The position numbers and the translations under genes were made by a program. The notes beneath the pieces were generated by a model. It searched no databases and was not told the origin of the DNA. It worked only from the letters and a program-made list of their open reading frames with translations. A DNA stretch of 64,000 bases from Kuschelorhynchus macadamiae (lineage: Eukaryota > Arthropoda > Insecta > Coleoptera > Curculionidae): assembly GCA_030620095.1 (NCBI GenBank), contig JAUTXW010002189.1, forward strand, positions 347,266 through 411,265. Direction: 5' to 3'. Positions within the stretch are counted from its first letter, which is position 1. Every line of letters begins with the position of its first letter. Shown piece by piece: positions 45,759-57,519 of this stretch.

Positions 45759-45985
45759 TATCTGCTATGAAAAATCTTTTTGTCCTCATTGTTTAACATT
45801 CCAGAAGAATTTGTATAGTCGTCAGCTTTTTCCATTTGCCTAGCTTACACGCACAAGCGCATTTCTATTAATATCATAACGATGTGCTAGTCTTCTAACA
45901 GGTCCTTCTTTGCGCCAACAAACTTTCATGGCAATTTTCATCAGGTGTTCGTCTAGTTGACGGTTTGTTTTTTTAACTTAAATTC
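45759..45985 (-). pseudogene. Pogo/Tigger-like transposase, 5' part of split relic
   Basis: On the minus strand, NRQLDEHLMKIAMKVCWRK then PVRRLAHRYDINRNALVRV gives a psq-type helix-turn-helix with the usual spacing for pogo-like N-termini. It is in the same orientation as the core at 41.9-42.7 kb and is separated from it only by the DD82E element. Confidence 0.6.
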
Positions 45986-46647
<662 letters not shown>

Positions 46648-46789
46648 TATAGAAAAATGATTTGTTCAATTGTTAAAAATGTCATCTTAAACATATAACT
46701 GGCAAGTTAAACCTGATCTAAATTTAAACCTCTGTAGTGAATTCAGGTGTTAATGTCTAGATTACAAAATTATCTAATATTAATTTAAA

Positions 46790-47790
46790 AATTGTTGAAA
46801 TTGATCACCAGCAACATCCTGACAATATCCTAGGCGATCTTCAAATTTTTGCAAAACATTGTGCACTACTTGATCTTCTATCAATCTAATTTCCTGTCTT
46901 ATTCGGTCTGTTAGCATACACTGCAGATTTTAGGCAACCCCAGAGAAAATAGTCTAACGGGGTCAAATCAGGGTACCTGTAAGGCCATTTTATTGGACTC
47001 CGTCTACCAATCCACCTACCAGGGAAAACTGTAAAAAAGTTTTCACTATGCTCCGGTTCGGCTGACCGCTTCGAACCGCAAGAATTCATAATGCAAGTAG
47101 TGACGTCACCGACTTAATGTTTCGATAACTGGTCTGTCAAATTGCTAACCATGTCGGGGATATGGTTCCGATCGCGGTTCCAGAAACAAACAAAATATGG
47201 CGGTTGGTTTACAAATTGGTAACAGCGAAATTATTTATTTTTATCATTAAATATATGATTTTTATAGTCTTCTAGTGTTGTCTGTGGTTCTGTGTTTGAT
47301 GTTATATTGGTTTTTGTATATTATAATGTTGGTGTTATAAGATTCATGAAAAATGACGAATTGCTTATAACGGGCACAATATTTCCATTCAAAAATAAAC
47401 TTTTGAACATAAATTACTGATTATTTTTCCACATTTGTTGCTATTTTTTTGCAAAATCAAAACACAATTAATCATTTACTTTAGCTATCACTTGAAATCT
47501 GTAACCAAACGTTTTCACCATGTTCTACACATGACGCAATCAAAGTGTCATTATCTGACAGACCAGTGCTAGATATTTGAGGCTGGCGGTACCGGAAGTG
47601 GATCCATAAAGTATGGTTGGGAATATCGGGATCTACTGAATTTGGATACAATACAGCAAGCGCAGGTATCAAATCTAATGTTAAAAATTATAGATATCTT
47701 TCTCCAGTTAAAGTCTCTTCAAAGAAGAAGGGACCCAAAATTCTGTTTCCAATAATCCTAGTCTATACACTTGGTTTTTGGGAGTATTGT
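46790..47790 (-). pseudogene. Mariner-like transposase relic with internal insertion
   Basis: From the right: RILGPFFFEETLTGERYL near 47745-47690 and IPALAVLYPNSVDPDIPNHTLW (to about 47605) match the region before QQDG. Then comes about 500 bp of unrelated sequence. From about 47060: FPGRWIGRRSPIKWPYRYPD and LTPLDYFLWGCLKSAVYANR (third aspartate in the PDLTPLD word), a frameshift, and IRQEIRLIEDQVVHNVLQKF near the C-terminus. The QQDG aspartate is lost with the insertion. The insertion has TGACAGACCAGT-type words in inverted orientation near both ends (47150, 47555). Confidence 0.7.
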
Positions 47791-47847
47791 CAACGTCAAA
47801 ATTACATAAAATATGTAACAGATAACAATGTTAACGCTTTCAGTGGG

Positions 47848-50525
47848 TTTTTTTTTTTAAACAAAATCCTTTATTGTATTTAAATCATACATGAAACAAT
47901 TATGTAACTTTATAAACAAAATCACTTAATGATAATAAGTATACTAAACTTAGGATATTTTCCTGGAACAATGCTTGTGAGCATTGGTTGCGGAAAAAAT
48001 AGAATATATAAAACAAATAACAAGTTGTGATATCACAGTTCTGTTAACAGTACAATTGTTTGACTAATCTATTAAATTGTAATTCAGATCTTTCTTCTCT
48101 GAATTCTAAAGGTAATCTGTTAAATGTATTTGCTGCCTCATTTAAGGGATTTTTCAATGCAATATTAGTTCTGGCTGATTCCAAATATATGTTTTTACGT
48201 TGTCTTGTATTAATACTATGAACATCATTTATAAATTGTATTTTAGAATTACATTTTAATTTGTGATTTAGTATTTTGTACATCATTTTTGCCTGTTCTA
48301 GTTTTAGTAAGTTTTCTATTTGTATCAAGTTTAGATATTTGTACAGTAATTCTGTGTTTGTCCTAAATTCAAAGCCAAACAGAATTTTAACAATTTTATT
48401 TTGAATAATTTTCATTTTATTGAAATTTGTATTGTTGCAATTACCCCACACCCGGATTAAATATCTAATAATTGATAAAAAGTGTGCATTGTAGATTTTA
48501 TATTTGGCTTCCTTACTCAAAAAATCTCTACATCTATATATTGCACCAATCATAGGTATTATTTTGTTTTTCATGTGTTCGATATGATAACTCCAATTTA
48601 AATTACAATCCAATACAAGACCTAAGTATTTAATTTTTTCGACTGTCTTATTATAACATTATTTATTTGTATTTGAAAGTCAGTTGATGTCCTATTTTTT
48701 TGTTTAAAAAACATATAGTTTGTTTTGTCTAGATTTATTTTTAAGTTATTTTCTAAAAGCCAATTATAATATCTATGCAGGTCATTATTTACATTTTCAG
48801 CTAGCTCTTTTATGTCATTTCCTGAATAAATCAAAACTGTATCATCAGCAAAAGTGAAATATTTAGCTTTTAAATTAGCCAATCTTAAACTTAAGACAAA
48901 CAGCGAGTAAAGAAGGGGCCCCAAAACAGAGCCTTGAGGCACCCCACAATTTAAACTCTCTATGAGCTGACAGTTGTATCGACATTTATATATTGCTGAC
49001 GATTTGACAGATAAGACTTTATCAAGTTATGAAACACACCTCTAAATCCCATGTTTTCTAACTTCTTTAATAGTAAATTATGGTTTACAACATCAAAAGC
49101 TTTACGTAAGTCTATGAACACCGCTATAATGTATTGACCATTGTCCAAATTCACTGATAAGTAATTTACTAGATCTAATGTGGCACCCAGAGTGCTACCA
49201 TACCTTTGGAAGCCATATTGAAATGGATCACTCATCAAACTATGTCTATCAACAAAGTCCGATATTCTTATTTTAATGAATATCATACACTGATTAATGA
49301 TATGGGTCTATAATTGTTTATTTTTTTCTTTGAGCCACTTTTGTAGATTGGGACCACTTTGGATAACTTCAGGGAATTCACCTGTTGCAAGAATTTCATT
49401 AGTTAGAAGTACCAGACATCCAACAATATGTTCTCTTAGCGTTAGAATTTCATTCAAAGTTACACTGTCATGTCCAGGAGCTGCATTTCTTTTTAGATTA
49501 TCCAGAATATGTATAATTTCAAGTTCATTTGTGGGGTTTATATAGATACTGTTTTGACATGATACTTCCTGAAATTTTATTCTAGAATTTAAACCTAATT
49601 TTTCAGTCTCTACTTCCTCAACTATGGTACTGCCTATTTCTGTGAAGAACTTATTCAGCGCCCAAGCAATTTCTTCCTGATCTTGAGTGATAGTGCCCTC
49701 TATTTCTAATTCTTGAACTTTCGTTTGGCTTGTTTTTTAAAAAATAGTTAATTGTTTTCCATTGTTTTTTAGAATTATTTCCAGCATTTTCCCATTTTTG
49801 TTTAAAGAATTTATTTTTGAGGGTTTTTATTCTATTATTGACTGTATTTTTCAATTTTACAAAATTGTTTTTCAGCTCAATGTTATTTGGATGCTGCTTG
49901 TGGATTTTGTAAGCCTTATTTTTAATTTTTATTAATAGTGTAATCCATTCATTGTTTTGCTTACATTTTATTTCAAAAGTAAATTCTGATTTTTCTTTGG
50001 TTTGGCAGATAAGAGATATTAATTCCTGGAATGAATTTACAGTATTAGTTTGTATTTCTTTTTGAAATTCAGATCCAAATTTTTCAATGTTCAATTTTGA
50101 TTTTTTTATCTTGGTTTTTGCTTTGTACTCAATTGCTTTTTCCTTTACTGATATTATTAATTGCCTGTGGTCAGAGAGTGGGGTATCTTCAACTACCACC
50201 TTACACCTATTTTTAATAGCATTACTACATACCGCATGGTCGATCAATGTTTTAGTATTGTCTGTGACTCTTGTTGCATTATGTTTGTCAATTTTATTGA
50301 TTATTGAGAAACCACTTATTGTAACTAAATTTACATAGTCTTTAGTTTTGTAAGAACCACTGTTTAGCAAATCAATGTTTATATTACAATTAAATGATTT
50401 GATGGATACAGATTGCACACTTTTTCAAAGTCATTTAAGAAATCAGAGCAAGTAGGTGGTTTATATATTGCACTAATTTTTAGTTTACCTATACTTATGC
50501 ACAGCCAGTTATATTGTATCACTGT
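47848..50525 (-). mobile_element. Non-LTR retrotransposon (Jockey-like), 5'-truncated
   Basis: Minus-strand element ending in AATAAAGGATTTTG and a run of about ten A (47850-47860), so a processed transcript was inserted. The 5' end lies within the endonuclease. It carries one broken polyprotein gene. No target duplication was identified. Confidence 0.82.
48044..50520 (-). pseudogene. Endonuclease/reverse transcriptase polyprotein (broken)
   Basis: Domains in order from the right: a partial AP-type endonuclease with ISAIYKPPTCSDFLNDFEK (near 50465), INIDLLNSGS where GDFNIDLL is expected (the GD pair is lost), and TPLSDHRQLIISV with the SDH motif (near 50180). A basic linker follows, then a reverse transcriptase with SDPFQYGFQRYGSTLGATLD and FIDLRKAFDVVNHNLLLKKL (49286-48960), MPQGSVLGPLLYSLFV and YFTFADDTVLIYSG (active-site FADD near 48845). 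The C-terminal region contains SYHIEHMKNKIIPMIGAIYR and NTFNRLPLEFRE. Breaks near 49650, 48960 and 48620. The active-site aspartates remain. Confidence 0.87.
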
Positions 50526-51890
50526 TTCACATAAACTGAAAGTTTGAGTTTAGTGGTTTGAGTTTATTTAACTTAATTTGTTTCGGATATGAAGGGTATA
50601 TAAATTTTGCAACTTTTAGATAAAAAAATATTTAAGAAAGAGCAAAAAAACGTTAATCAAATCTTGAAATACGTGTGACAAGGAAAGCCTAGCAGGGGAA
50701 ATTGGTGCATCTGGAACTTTTTGTTTTTTATATTAATATTTCGCATATTCTTAGGATGTTGTTTAGATAACTATTTTTATATTATGTTAAAGTTTCATTG
50801 CAATACATTTAAATAAGCTCCTCCCTTAACAATTTTTTAAAGGCTCATGTGTGTATACAATAATTAAGATTATTACAAAACAAAACTAATGTTATTTAAA
50901 AATATCAAATGTATATAAAGTACCAGTGGAGTAATGGAAACACAAAAAGACGGTCAAATGGAGAAAGTTGTAATAAAACTATCCCTTATAGTCTCCAAGA
51001 TCCCAATACATTCCCTACCAATTTGACACATTGTGCAGATTTTTTTTCCATCACAAGTGTTATTGCCAATTATGCAGTTATCTAAATGAAAAAATCGATT
51101 CAATCAAAATCCATTTTCACTGTTTTAAAAAGGGCTTAGTAGTAACAAATGTTTCTTAAATATATCAAAAATTGCTGCGAGCAAGATTGAAGAATACATT
51201 TATTATTTAATTATATTTACTGTTAAATACCAGTTTTTTCCATCACAAGTGTTATTGCCATAATATTCGACCATTTATTATATTTACTGTTAAATGCAAG
51301 TAATTTCTCTATGTTTGTAATTGTGTTGATGGCATTTTGCAATGGCAATTTCTAGTTAAGTAGATCATTTTTATGCATCCGAGTAAAATCTAGATCTATT
51401 TTAATTGTCTAATGTACAAAAGATTAATTAAAGTTAAAGAAGAGCTAATTAATAGCTTGTTATTTATGTATCATTGCAAAATTCTTTTGACAGTCTCAGG
51501 CATATGTATTTTAAGGTTAATTTGAATACCCAAACCATTAAAATAGAAGTAAACATTTCTATTTTAAAGTTACTAATTTAAATTAGTTTTATGTCTATAT
51601 GTTTACATCTTTTTTAAACTGGGCATATTAATTTTCGAAGCATAGAGCGTTCAATAAAGTTCGACTATTATCTTTTTACGGTTAGTATTGCCTTAGGTAT
51701 ATAAAAAAGTTAATGCAGTTAGAATGGTATTTTGTAGATTGAAAATATAAATGCCTTAATTTAATAATTAATGACTATATTTCGTAAACATTTTTTACGC
51801 ATTTAAAGAGTACACAGGAAAAACGATCTAAGTCACGTTATTAACATTTAGAGAAAAATCGATTTAAATTTTGAAACGCTATAAGCTAAA
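50526..51890. other. No gene; short local duplications
   Basis: AT-rich. TTCCATCACAAGTGTTATTG occurs at about 51047 and again near 51240, with TATATTTACTGTTAAAT repeated nearby. This is a local duplication without a known element. Confidence 0.5.
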
Positions 51891-51984
51891 CAATTAAAAA
51901 ATAGGCACAGTTTGTTAAGCCAAATTAAAAAATATACAAACCAAGTCTAGGTCTCAGTCGAAAATAAGTTTATAAATTAAGAAT

Positions 51985-52022
51985 AGGTTACATGTTTCGC
52001 TCTAACGGGCATCATCAGACCT
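51985..52022 (-). ncRNA. Hammerhead-like motif
   Basis: Minus strand: AGGU, CUGAUGA, one unpaired U, a GCCC-GUUA-GAGC hairpin with one mismatch, GAA, ACAUGU, A, ACCU. AGGU and ACCU pair perfectly. The plan equals that at 15813-15854: core, one extra base, stem II, self-complementary minimal stem III, and an outer stem closing the cleavage position. It sits in a segment (about 51900-52195) that truncates the 3' end of the hAT gene to its right. Confidence 0.45.
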
Positions 52023-52195
52023 AAAATAAATATACATTACAACGGAAAATACAATTAAATAATATATAACTTTACCATAAACAAAACACATTTTACAAAG
52101 TACATAAAACAAACATAACCAAACAAAGAAACAATAAAATACGAAACAAGGCTACGCTTGAATGACCAATCAGAGACGATGTATGCGTCTACAGT

Positions 52196-54154
52196 CTCTC
52201 CTGCCCCGTTGAATTCCTCACGACATTTTTTATGCGTTTAAGTGTTGAAAAATTGCGTTCTACTGATGAACTTGTGGCAGGTATTGTCAATACTAATCCA
52301 CACAATTTCGACACTTCGGTGTAGGCATCTTCCAGCTCCTTGTGTTTTAAAGATTGCGTTAGTTTCTTAGCGTTATTTTTTGCGCTAATGTCATCAGTTT
52401 CGTAGATCACTTTTAGTTCAGATGGCAGTAACACTCGGTCGAAGAACTGGCCATAATAAAGAAAGAGAGATTTAAACGCATCTTCTGGAAAACTTTTTCC
52501 TTTAAATGCATCAAAATTGCAGAGCTCGAGGAATTTAAAATCATTTAAACCGTTAAATCTATAGTTTATTTGTTTGATCGATTATTTCATAAAAGAGGCG
52601 TCTGTATAATGTTTGAACATCTCCCACGTTATCTGTTCGAAGACGCTTGGCTTGTGTCTCTACATTTAACGTCATCGTTTTCTCCCAAAATGGGTCAAAG
52701 TCATCTCTTTTTTGGCTTAACATGGATTTAAAATCGTCCACTTTTTTTAGGCAAAAAGCAATATCATTTGTTTTAGTTTGTAATATATTAAAAACATTGC
52801 CCGAGAATGGAAATATTTCTGAAAATATGTTCAACAAATAATTAAAATTAAAATCTTGTTTGAAACAGTCCAAAAACCACCTCGAACTATTTATTGCTTC
52901 TGAGTCCCACGTTTCATTATTTTCTATTATATTCTCAAATAGTTCAATCAGTGATTCACGATTTTCAGATACTGTTAACACAAGTCTTCCATTATAGTTC
53001 CACCTAGCAGGAGCTACTTTGGGCAATCGTTTGTGGACAATGGAGTCCAAAGCTTGTGTACGTTTTGTTGACTTGGAAAAAAAAGCAGCCATGCCACTTA
53101 AAGTATGGTATATAATGCATCTGCTGTACGATTTTCGGACACATTCTTAAAACCTAAAAATCGCTCTTGAATACTTCCGTCTGTTTTAACGTAGCGTATT
53201 ACTATGGGTTATTGGCTAAAATTAGTGATATCAGTTGTTTCGTCCAAAACATTAGCAATGAACCGCGCCTCGCCAATCTCCTGCTTAATTCTTTTTAGAA
53301 TAATGGTTGCAACAGCGGAAATTAAATCATTTTAGATTCGATTCGACGTTCCGCGAAAAAGGCTAGACTGCTCTAAAGGTTTTTTAAGCAATCATCATAT
53401 TTAGCCATTAAACTAAGTAAATCTTGAAAATTTCCTCTATTTGAAGAAACCCTTGTTTCGTCAAGACCTCTAAATCCCAATTCGTGCTGTCCGAGAAAAC
53501 AAACAACATCGATAAGTTTTCTTAATATATTCCTATTTTTATCGACTAGTTCGTTGTGTTGGCGGTGACTAATTTCCAACTGTTTATTAAGGGCGTGTTT
53601 AATTCTCGTTTTGCCGAAGACTTTTTCTTTTATGACGGCTTGCAAACTTTGGACATAATGGGTCTTTTTACAGCTTTATAGAAATTGTTTAAATCGTAAA
53701 AACCAGTTTTATTCCAGAGACCTTTTTCATTTTCAAAAAGTAAACATGGCCAACAAAATAATTTACTTATATTTTCACATCCTGTTAGTCATTTAAATTG
53801 TTCGTATTGTTTTTCCGGATAAAAATGTCTAATACAGTTTTTCATTTCTGTGGTTAAATTTTTCATAGGCGGTTTTGCCCTTCCTTTGGAAATTATTTGA
53901 AGCTTATCAGCGAAGTTTAATGTTGAAAATCCCTTTATTAAGACACACGCCACACATTCACACACACTCTTCTTACTAAATTCTCCAACATTTTCAACGT
54001 TATTACCGATAGCCGAAGTTGACGGTATTTGCATATCCACGTCCGTATTATTGTCTTCCATATCGCACCATGCACGACGCGACGTACGTATCACACAACA
54101 CACGGATAGCCGTTCAAACAAAGAACCTACTCGAACGATAGCTTCCGCCCCCAC
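52196..54154 (-). pseudogene. hAT transposase relic (zf-MYM1/DUF4371 type)
   Basis: Parts in order: an N-terminal region (MEDNNTDVDMQIPSTSAIGN, start about 54064), a TTF-type zinc finger (KLFCWPCLLFENEKGLWNKT, about 53760-53700), DUF4371 (NRNILRKLIDVVCFLGQHEL and GFRGLDETR, to about 53375) and IANVLDETTDITNFSQ (first catalytic aspartate). A jump over the YDGAS..MSG region (second aspartate deleted) leads to HKRLPKVAPARWNY (about 53020), DFKSMLSQKRDDFDPFWEK, and IPATSSSVERNFSTLKRIKN with the catalytic glutamate (near 52270). It ends at TGQERL, where the family continues. Multiple frame breaks. Confidence 0.85.
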
Positions 54155-54453
54155 TTAAAGCACGCGACAGAAATTCAAAAATTGCAAACAGCCGGTGGAA
54201 AGTTCAATAACCTCTGGCTCGATTCACAGGAAATCAAGCATACAGGACTTGCCTGCAGAGGTTCTATTCCATTTTCTATTGTCGCTCGGTCGGAGTCAAG
54301 GCCGCATTTATTGGGCTTGATAATTAAGATAATATTTTAGCATTTTTAATATAAACTAAATTAATGGTTTCTTATTTCAAAAATTACATTTTTGAAGATG
54401 TTTTGTAATTGTTTTTTTTGGGGAAGCACTGCTTCACTTTCTTCCATGGACTG
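52196..54453 (-). mobile_element. zf-MYM1-type hAT element, 3'-truncated
   Basis: The 5' end (CAGTCCATGGAAGAAAGTGA on the minus strand, at 54453) resembles the start of the element at 19495 in spacing of GTGAAG words. The 3' end is cut at about 52196, within the last conserved block, by unrelated sequence carrying the hammerhead-like motif. No matching target duplication was found, in line with truncation. Confidence 0.7.
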
Positions 54454-54790
54454 CTCGGACTAGTAAAATTGTGGTACTAATTCAAGATGGCAAAAAAATT
54501 GCAATCAAATAAAATATTTGTAATCGTGGAAAAAACCACCCTTTCAGGTTTTACATATCTTCATGTTTTAGCGTCTCTAGATGCCAAAAAATATGTTTTA
54601 TCAATTCCGTCGGTCCGTCTGTCGGTGCGCGGCACAGCTTAAAAAGTACTTACCCGAATGACTTCAAATTTTGATAAAAAATTCAGGGTCATGTGGACAT
54701 AATCTGGTAATATTTTAATTTTTATTTTATTTAATAATAATTTAATATAGCAAAACAAAATGGCGGCCTAGTGTAATGTTAATGTAATGT
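54454..54790. repeat. Dispersed ATGGCGG-type repeat, copy 7
   Basis: Contains TTCAAGATGGCAAAAAAATT, AAAACCACCCTTTCAGG, TCAATTCCGTCGGTCCGTCT and CAAAATGGCGGCCTAGTG. Confidence 0.75.
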
Positions 54791-55936
54791 CGTTTGTAAA
54801 TCCTTAAGCTAATGTGTGACCCTTGTTAAAAAGGATGTTGAAAACGAGTTACTCGTACGTCTGAAGTAATTCCTTGTTATTTAGAACAATAGATGGCAAT
54901 AGTGTTTTAGAAATAATTTAGTATTCGGCTAATTCTACATGGTTCGGTATTCCATATTTGGTCACTTTGCACTTCCTTTGTTTATTTATTTAAACCTAAC
55001 CTTATGATTATTCTACCCCGGGCTGTTTCTACAATATTTCTCCACTGGATAAGATATAAAGAATGGCATCCCTAGAAAAGATGAGCAGTCTTAACGATAT
55101 TTATTTGTTCTTGCTTGCAACAAAAGAAATAAGCAGTTAAGAGTATCCATCCTGCAGTCCAGATTTCTGACCTTGCGATTTCTATATTTTTGTGCTAAAT
55201 TTTACATATTTGGGCCACTAAAATAGGCGTAAGCGTTTTGAGTAGGGCGAGGAAGTATAAAATGTCAAAAAACAGTACATTTTAAAAGCAGGAAATGCAT
55301 GTGTATGTGAAACAATGGGGTAGGCGCCTTAATTGTAGTAGTATTTATTGGTAAATACGTTTCTGAATAAATCTTTTATAGACCAACGATGTGTATTCGA
55401 AATTATTCTCCAAAAACGAATTAAAGCCTAATTAGGACTCACCACCTGTATACAATGTTCTAGCAATTATTTTTAATGCAGCGGGAAAGTACTAACACGT
55501 ACATATTGCGAAAAAATATAAAAACCATATGTTTTCCCATCTTGATAAAGTTTAAGGATGTCTTGAAAATGGAAAAATAATTTAACAACTTAGAAAAAAA
55601 ATCACACAATATGGTAGGGACCTCTGTATTTAGTCGGTGAGCCGCCCAACAATTCATCCAAGCCATATCAAGTGAAATTGTTTTGAGCTAAATTTCAAAT
55701 GTCAGCAATTACACTAATTTGTTAGTTATTTAATTGATAAGTATTTAACACGTGCCAGTTGTGTCGTATATTTTGATTTAAAAGAAATTTTAATATAACA
55801 GTTATAAGCCACCGATGTGTTTAATTGGTAGAATGTTGCAATTAAAAATAAAAAACATCATCAATTCTATATAAGCCGGTAATATTATAATCGTACCAAA
55901 CCAATCGTTTTATATCTTTCGATATTCCAATAAGTA
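54791..55936. other. No recognisable gene
   Basis: AT-rich; nothing recognised. The last eight bases before 55945 (TTTTCGCT) are the left target duplication of the next element. Confidence 0.4.
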
Positions 55937-55944
55937 TTTTCGCT

Positions 55945-57277
55945 CAGTGGCGGCTCGTGGTGAATTATATTGGGAGGTCAATAACAAATTTAAAAATAGG
56001 CATACTTAAAATAAAAATAACTATCTTATCTTTGAATTGAGCTTTAAATTCTCTTGAAGTTCAGGTCTACTCTTCGTTCTTTAGAAACACTTTAGAAATG
56101 CTGAATGACACGTTCGATAAAATTGCACGCACATTCATTTTATAAACGATTTCTCGATAATTAACATTGCTAAAGCGGATAGCTTATCTTGACCCAACTC
56201 CTCAACAAAATTTATCATGGCCACGTAGTGCCAGCTCGAATGCCCCACAAAATTTTTCACAATTTATAATTTTGTTTAAAATATAACGATTTTTGGATAC
56301 ATTTTCATTAAAATCTCTAAGGAATTTTCTATAAGCTCTGTCTAGCTGAGTGCGAATATCAACACTTCCGACCGTAGCATAGTTCACCGAACATTTCATG
56401 TGATTTGCAGAAAACGCATGTTTTTTTATTTTTCCTTTTAAGTGTTTTAAGTCTTTAACACCGGTTTTGCACCATAATGAGTCCGACGAGTCCTTAGAAA
56501 ACAACAAACAAACATAACAGTAAAATGAGTTAGAGACTTCAGAACCACATATCCAGTTAGCTAAATCGTAATACTTTTGCGAAAGTTTCGATGAACCTCT
56601 TTATTTTTGTCTTTACTGGTTTGTCGTATACTAAGTTCTGGCAAATTGCGACCACTTACCTTCAATTCGGTTATTTTTTCAAAATTAAGTTGGTTAGCAC
56701 TCTTTAGTTGTTTCATTTTTTTGCACTAGTCACTATCAACATTTTATTACCTGTATATTTTCAACTCACACATGGATCATAAAGATAAAAAAATTTATAT
56801 TACGAAAAACAGTATATAAATCAATTTTCATCGATTGAAAACGTCCGAAATAATATCGAGTTAGAATATCGACCTCGCGACCTCTGAACAATTGAACTTC
56901 TGCATGCCGACGTAATGCCGCGACCGATCTATCGAATTATGAGAAGAGACCGGCTGATGACCCAAATCGCGATTTCATATTACATTTACTATCACGTTCG
57001 GCTTCAGCTCGGTAGCTGTGAAATCTTCGGGTACTTTTATCAAGCTTTAAGGTAATCAGCTAGGTAATAGCTTAGTATAGCGTATTTTATTATGCCTAAG
57101 GAAGGTAACGATACCATGCGAACCGCCGCCGGCGACTTATAGTGTAGCGTATTTAACTTTTCACAGAGTTCGCGTTTTATTACAACTATTAGGAGGGACG
57201 GTCAAACGAATAATTTATTTTGTGAAATATTTTTGGGCGGTCATTGACCAAATGACCCTATGGAAGAGCCGCCCCTG
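55945..57277 (-). mobile_element. zf-MYM1-type hAT element, 1333 bp, internally deleted
   Basis: The ends CAGTGGCGGCTCGTGG and AAGAGCCGCCCCTG are inverted repeats. The octamer TTTTCGCT is identical on both sides (55937-55944 and 57278-57285). The 5' part of a transposase remains on the minus strand; the catalytic domain is gone. Confidence 0.93.
56200..56720 (-). pseudogene. hAT transposase N-terminal relic (zf-MYM1 type)
   Basis: Reads WICGSEVSNSFYCYVCLLFS with the TTF-type zinc-finger cysteines, then SDSLWCKTGVKDLKHLKGKI and KHAFSANHMKC, then the start of DUF4371 (VDIRTQLDRAYRKFLRDFNE, KNRYILNKIINCEKFCGAFE, LALRGHD). One frame break lies near 56510. The region encoding all catalytic residues is deleted, leaving a possible DNA-binding fragment. 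Confidence 0.85.
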
Positions 57278-57285
57278 TTTTCGCT

Positions 57286-57519
57286 CCATAAAAATCGGGC
57301 AACATAGCGTGCGTGACGTCAAAAATCGTACTGCTTTGGCACTGCTGGAAATCGGGAACGACACTTTCCCGAAATTCGAAATTATGTCGAAACCCTTAAT
57401 GAAGACTTAGCCAAAGTTTACAGAATAATATATGATAATTCTGTAATATATGACAGCTTTAATTTGAATATAGTACAGGCCATGTCACCAGAGGGCTCCA
57501 TGGGGTTTGGCTCTAAACT
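57286..57519. other. No recognisable gene
   Basis: Host sequence after the hAT insertion; an open frame at 57222-57410 starts inside the element and has no known domain. Confidence 0.4.
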
